Positions 14,013 to 14,320 of a stretch of DNA of 14,320 nt are shown here, piece after piece. Source of the DNA: an uncultured Methylococcaceae bacterium (GTDB lineage: Bacteria > Pseudomonadota > Gammaproteobacteria > Methylococcales > Methylococcaceae); the NCBI GenBank assembly GCA_903910005.1, contig CAIVXW010000260.1, forward strand, positions 1 through 14,320, given 5' to 3'. The notes below the pieces were generated by a model. It made no database searches. It was not told where the DNA came from and saw only the letters and a program-made list of their open reading frames with translations. Positions within the stretch are counted from its first letter, which is position 1, and the number at the start of each line of letters is the position of its first letter. The translations under genes and the position numbers were made by a program.

Positions 14013-14246
14013 ATGTTGATTCAAGTATTCTATTTTGGCAGTTTGCGTGAAGAACTGGGACGGGCCGGTGAATCGCTGGCCGTGCCTGAAGGCAGCCGTA
14101 TCATCGACGCCTGGCATACGCTCAACCCCGATCAACCCTGGCCTGACAATATCCTGTGCGCCCTCAATCAGGACTATGTAAAATCCGTAGCCTTTCTGCA
14201 TGACGGTGATGAACTGGCTTTTTTTCCACCGGTGACCGGCGGCTGA
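14013..14246 (+). CDS. moaD: Molybdopterin synthase small subunit (sulfur carrier)
   Basis: The 77-residue ubiquitin-like protein starts with IQVFYFGSLREELG and ends in FFPPVTGG. The C-terminal Gly-Gly is the site that is adenylated by MoeB and carries the thiocarboxylate sulfur. With MoaE it converts cyclic pyranopterin monophosphate to molybdopterin. The short length, the DGDELAFFPPVTGG ending and the following moaE-like start make the call firm. The start is ATG 14013; the upstream gap of 46 bases contains no clear promoter, so it may belong to the mfnB transcript. Confidence 0.92.
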   Translation: MLIQVFYFGSLREELGRAGESLAVPEGSRIIDAWHTLNPDQPWPDNILCALNQDYVKSVAFLHDGDELAFFPPVTGG

Positions 14247-14249
14247 GAC

Positions 14250-14320
14250 ATGATCGAACTGAAACCGTCAGGGTTTGAACCGTACCCGGCCTTGCTGGCG
14301 CATCAGGCCAGCATCAGTCA
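14250..14320 (+). CDS. moaE: Probable molybdopterin synthase large subunit, N-terminal fragment
   Basis: An ATG three bases after the moaD stop opens a frame that runs to the window edge and gives 23 residues: MIELKPSGFEPYPALLAHQ, then ASIS. A short beta strand followed by FEP and a helix resembles the start of gammaproteobacterial MoaE, and moaD-moaE adjacency is usual. The catalytic region is outside the window, so the call rests mostly on context. Confidence 0.6.
   Translation, partial: MIELKPSGFEPYPALLAHQASIS

Overview
The window reads as a compact, GC-rich chromosomal segment of a gammaproteobacterium that carries tetrahydromethanopterin/methanofuran-type C1 metabolism, so probably a methylotroph or methanotroph. 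Two things point there. The order tonB-like / yqgE / yqgF / pyrR / pyrB / pyrC' is the one known from pseudomonads and relatives. The right end holds a DUF447 gene joined to mfnB (DUF556), genes that outside archaea and some planctomycetes occur mainly in bacteria making methanofuran-type cofactors. No genus can be named from this sequence alone. All confident genes lie on the + strand.

Layout. 1-90: tail of an unidentified gene. 91-366: intergenic, with an imperfect palindromic repeat and a probable extended -10 promoter. 367-1128: ZIP-family metal transporter. 1129-1600: 472 bases without a gene, containing two perfect DnaA boxes in inverted orientation. 1601-6876: glyA-ribD-ribE-ribB/X-ribH-nusB, covering one-carbon supply from serine, most of riboflavin synthesis, and an antitermination factor. 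A 188-base hairpin-rich gap separates ribB/X from ribH. 6857-11574: tonB-like, yqgE, yqgF, pyrR, pyrB, pyrC', all overlapping or nearly so. 11575-11809: hairpins and a second copy of the palindromic repeat family. 11810-14320: MOSC protein, DUF447, mfnB, moaD and the first codons of a probable moaE.

Two proteins look like conserved pseudoenzymes. The RibA-like half of the RibB fusion lacks all three zinc cysteines of GTP cyclohydrolase II. The dihydroorotase homologue next to pyrB lacks the HxH metal site and other active-site residues, like the non-catalytic PyrC' subunit of Pseudomonas aspartate transcarbamoylase. A true GTP cyclohydrolase II and a true dihydroorotase are therefore expected elsewhere in the genome.

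The genes fit together as cofactor and nucleotide supply. GlyA makes 5,10-methylene-THF, the rib genes make the flavin precursor, PyrB/PyrC'/PyrR serve UMP synthesis, MfnB starts the furan moiety of methanofuran, and MoaD/MoaE make the molybdopterin dithiolene. The most interesting points are the linkage of methanofuran and molybdenum-cofactor genes, the two pseudoenzymes, the DnaA-box pair upstream of glyA, and the dispersed palindromic repeats. I found no CRISPR array, rRNA or tRNA gene, complete insertion sequence or phage gene. I found no clear evidence of a wholly undescribed system.
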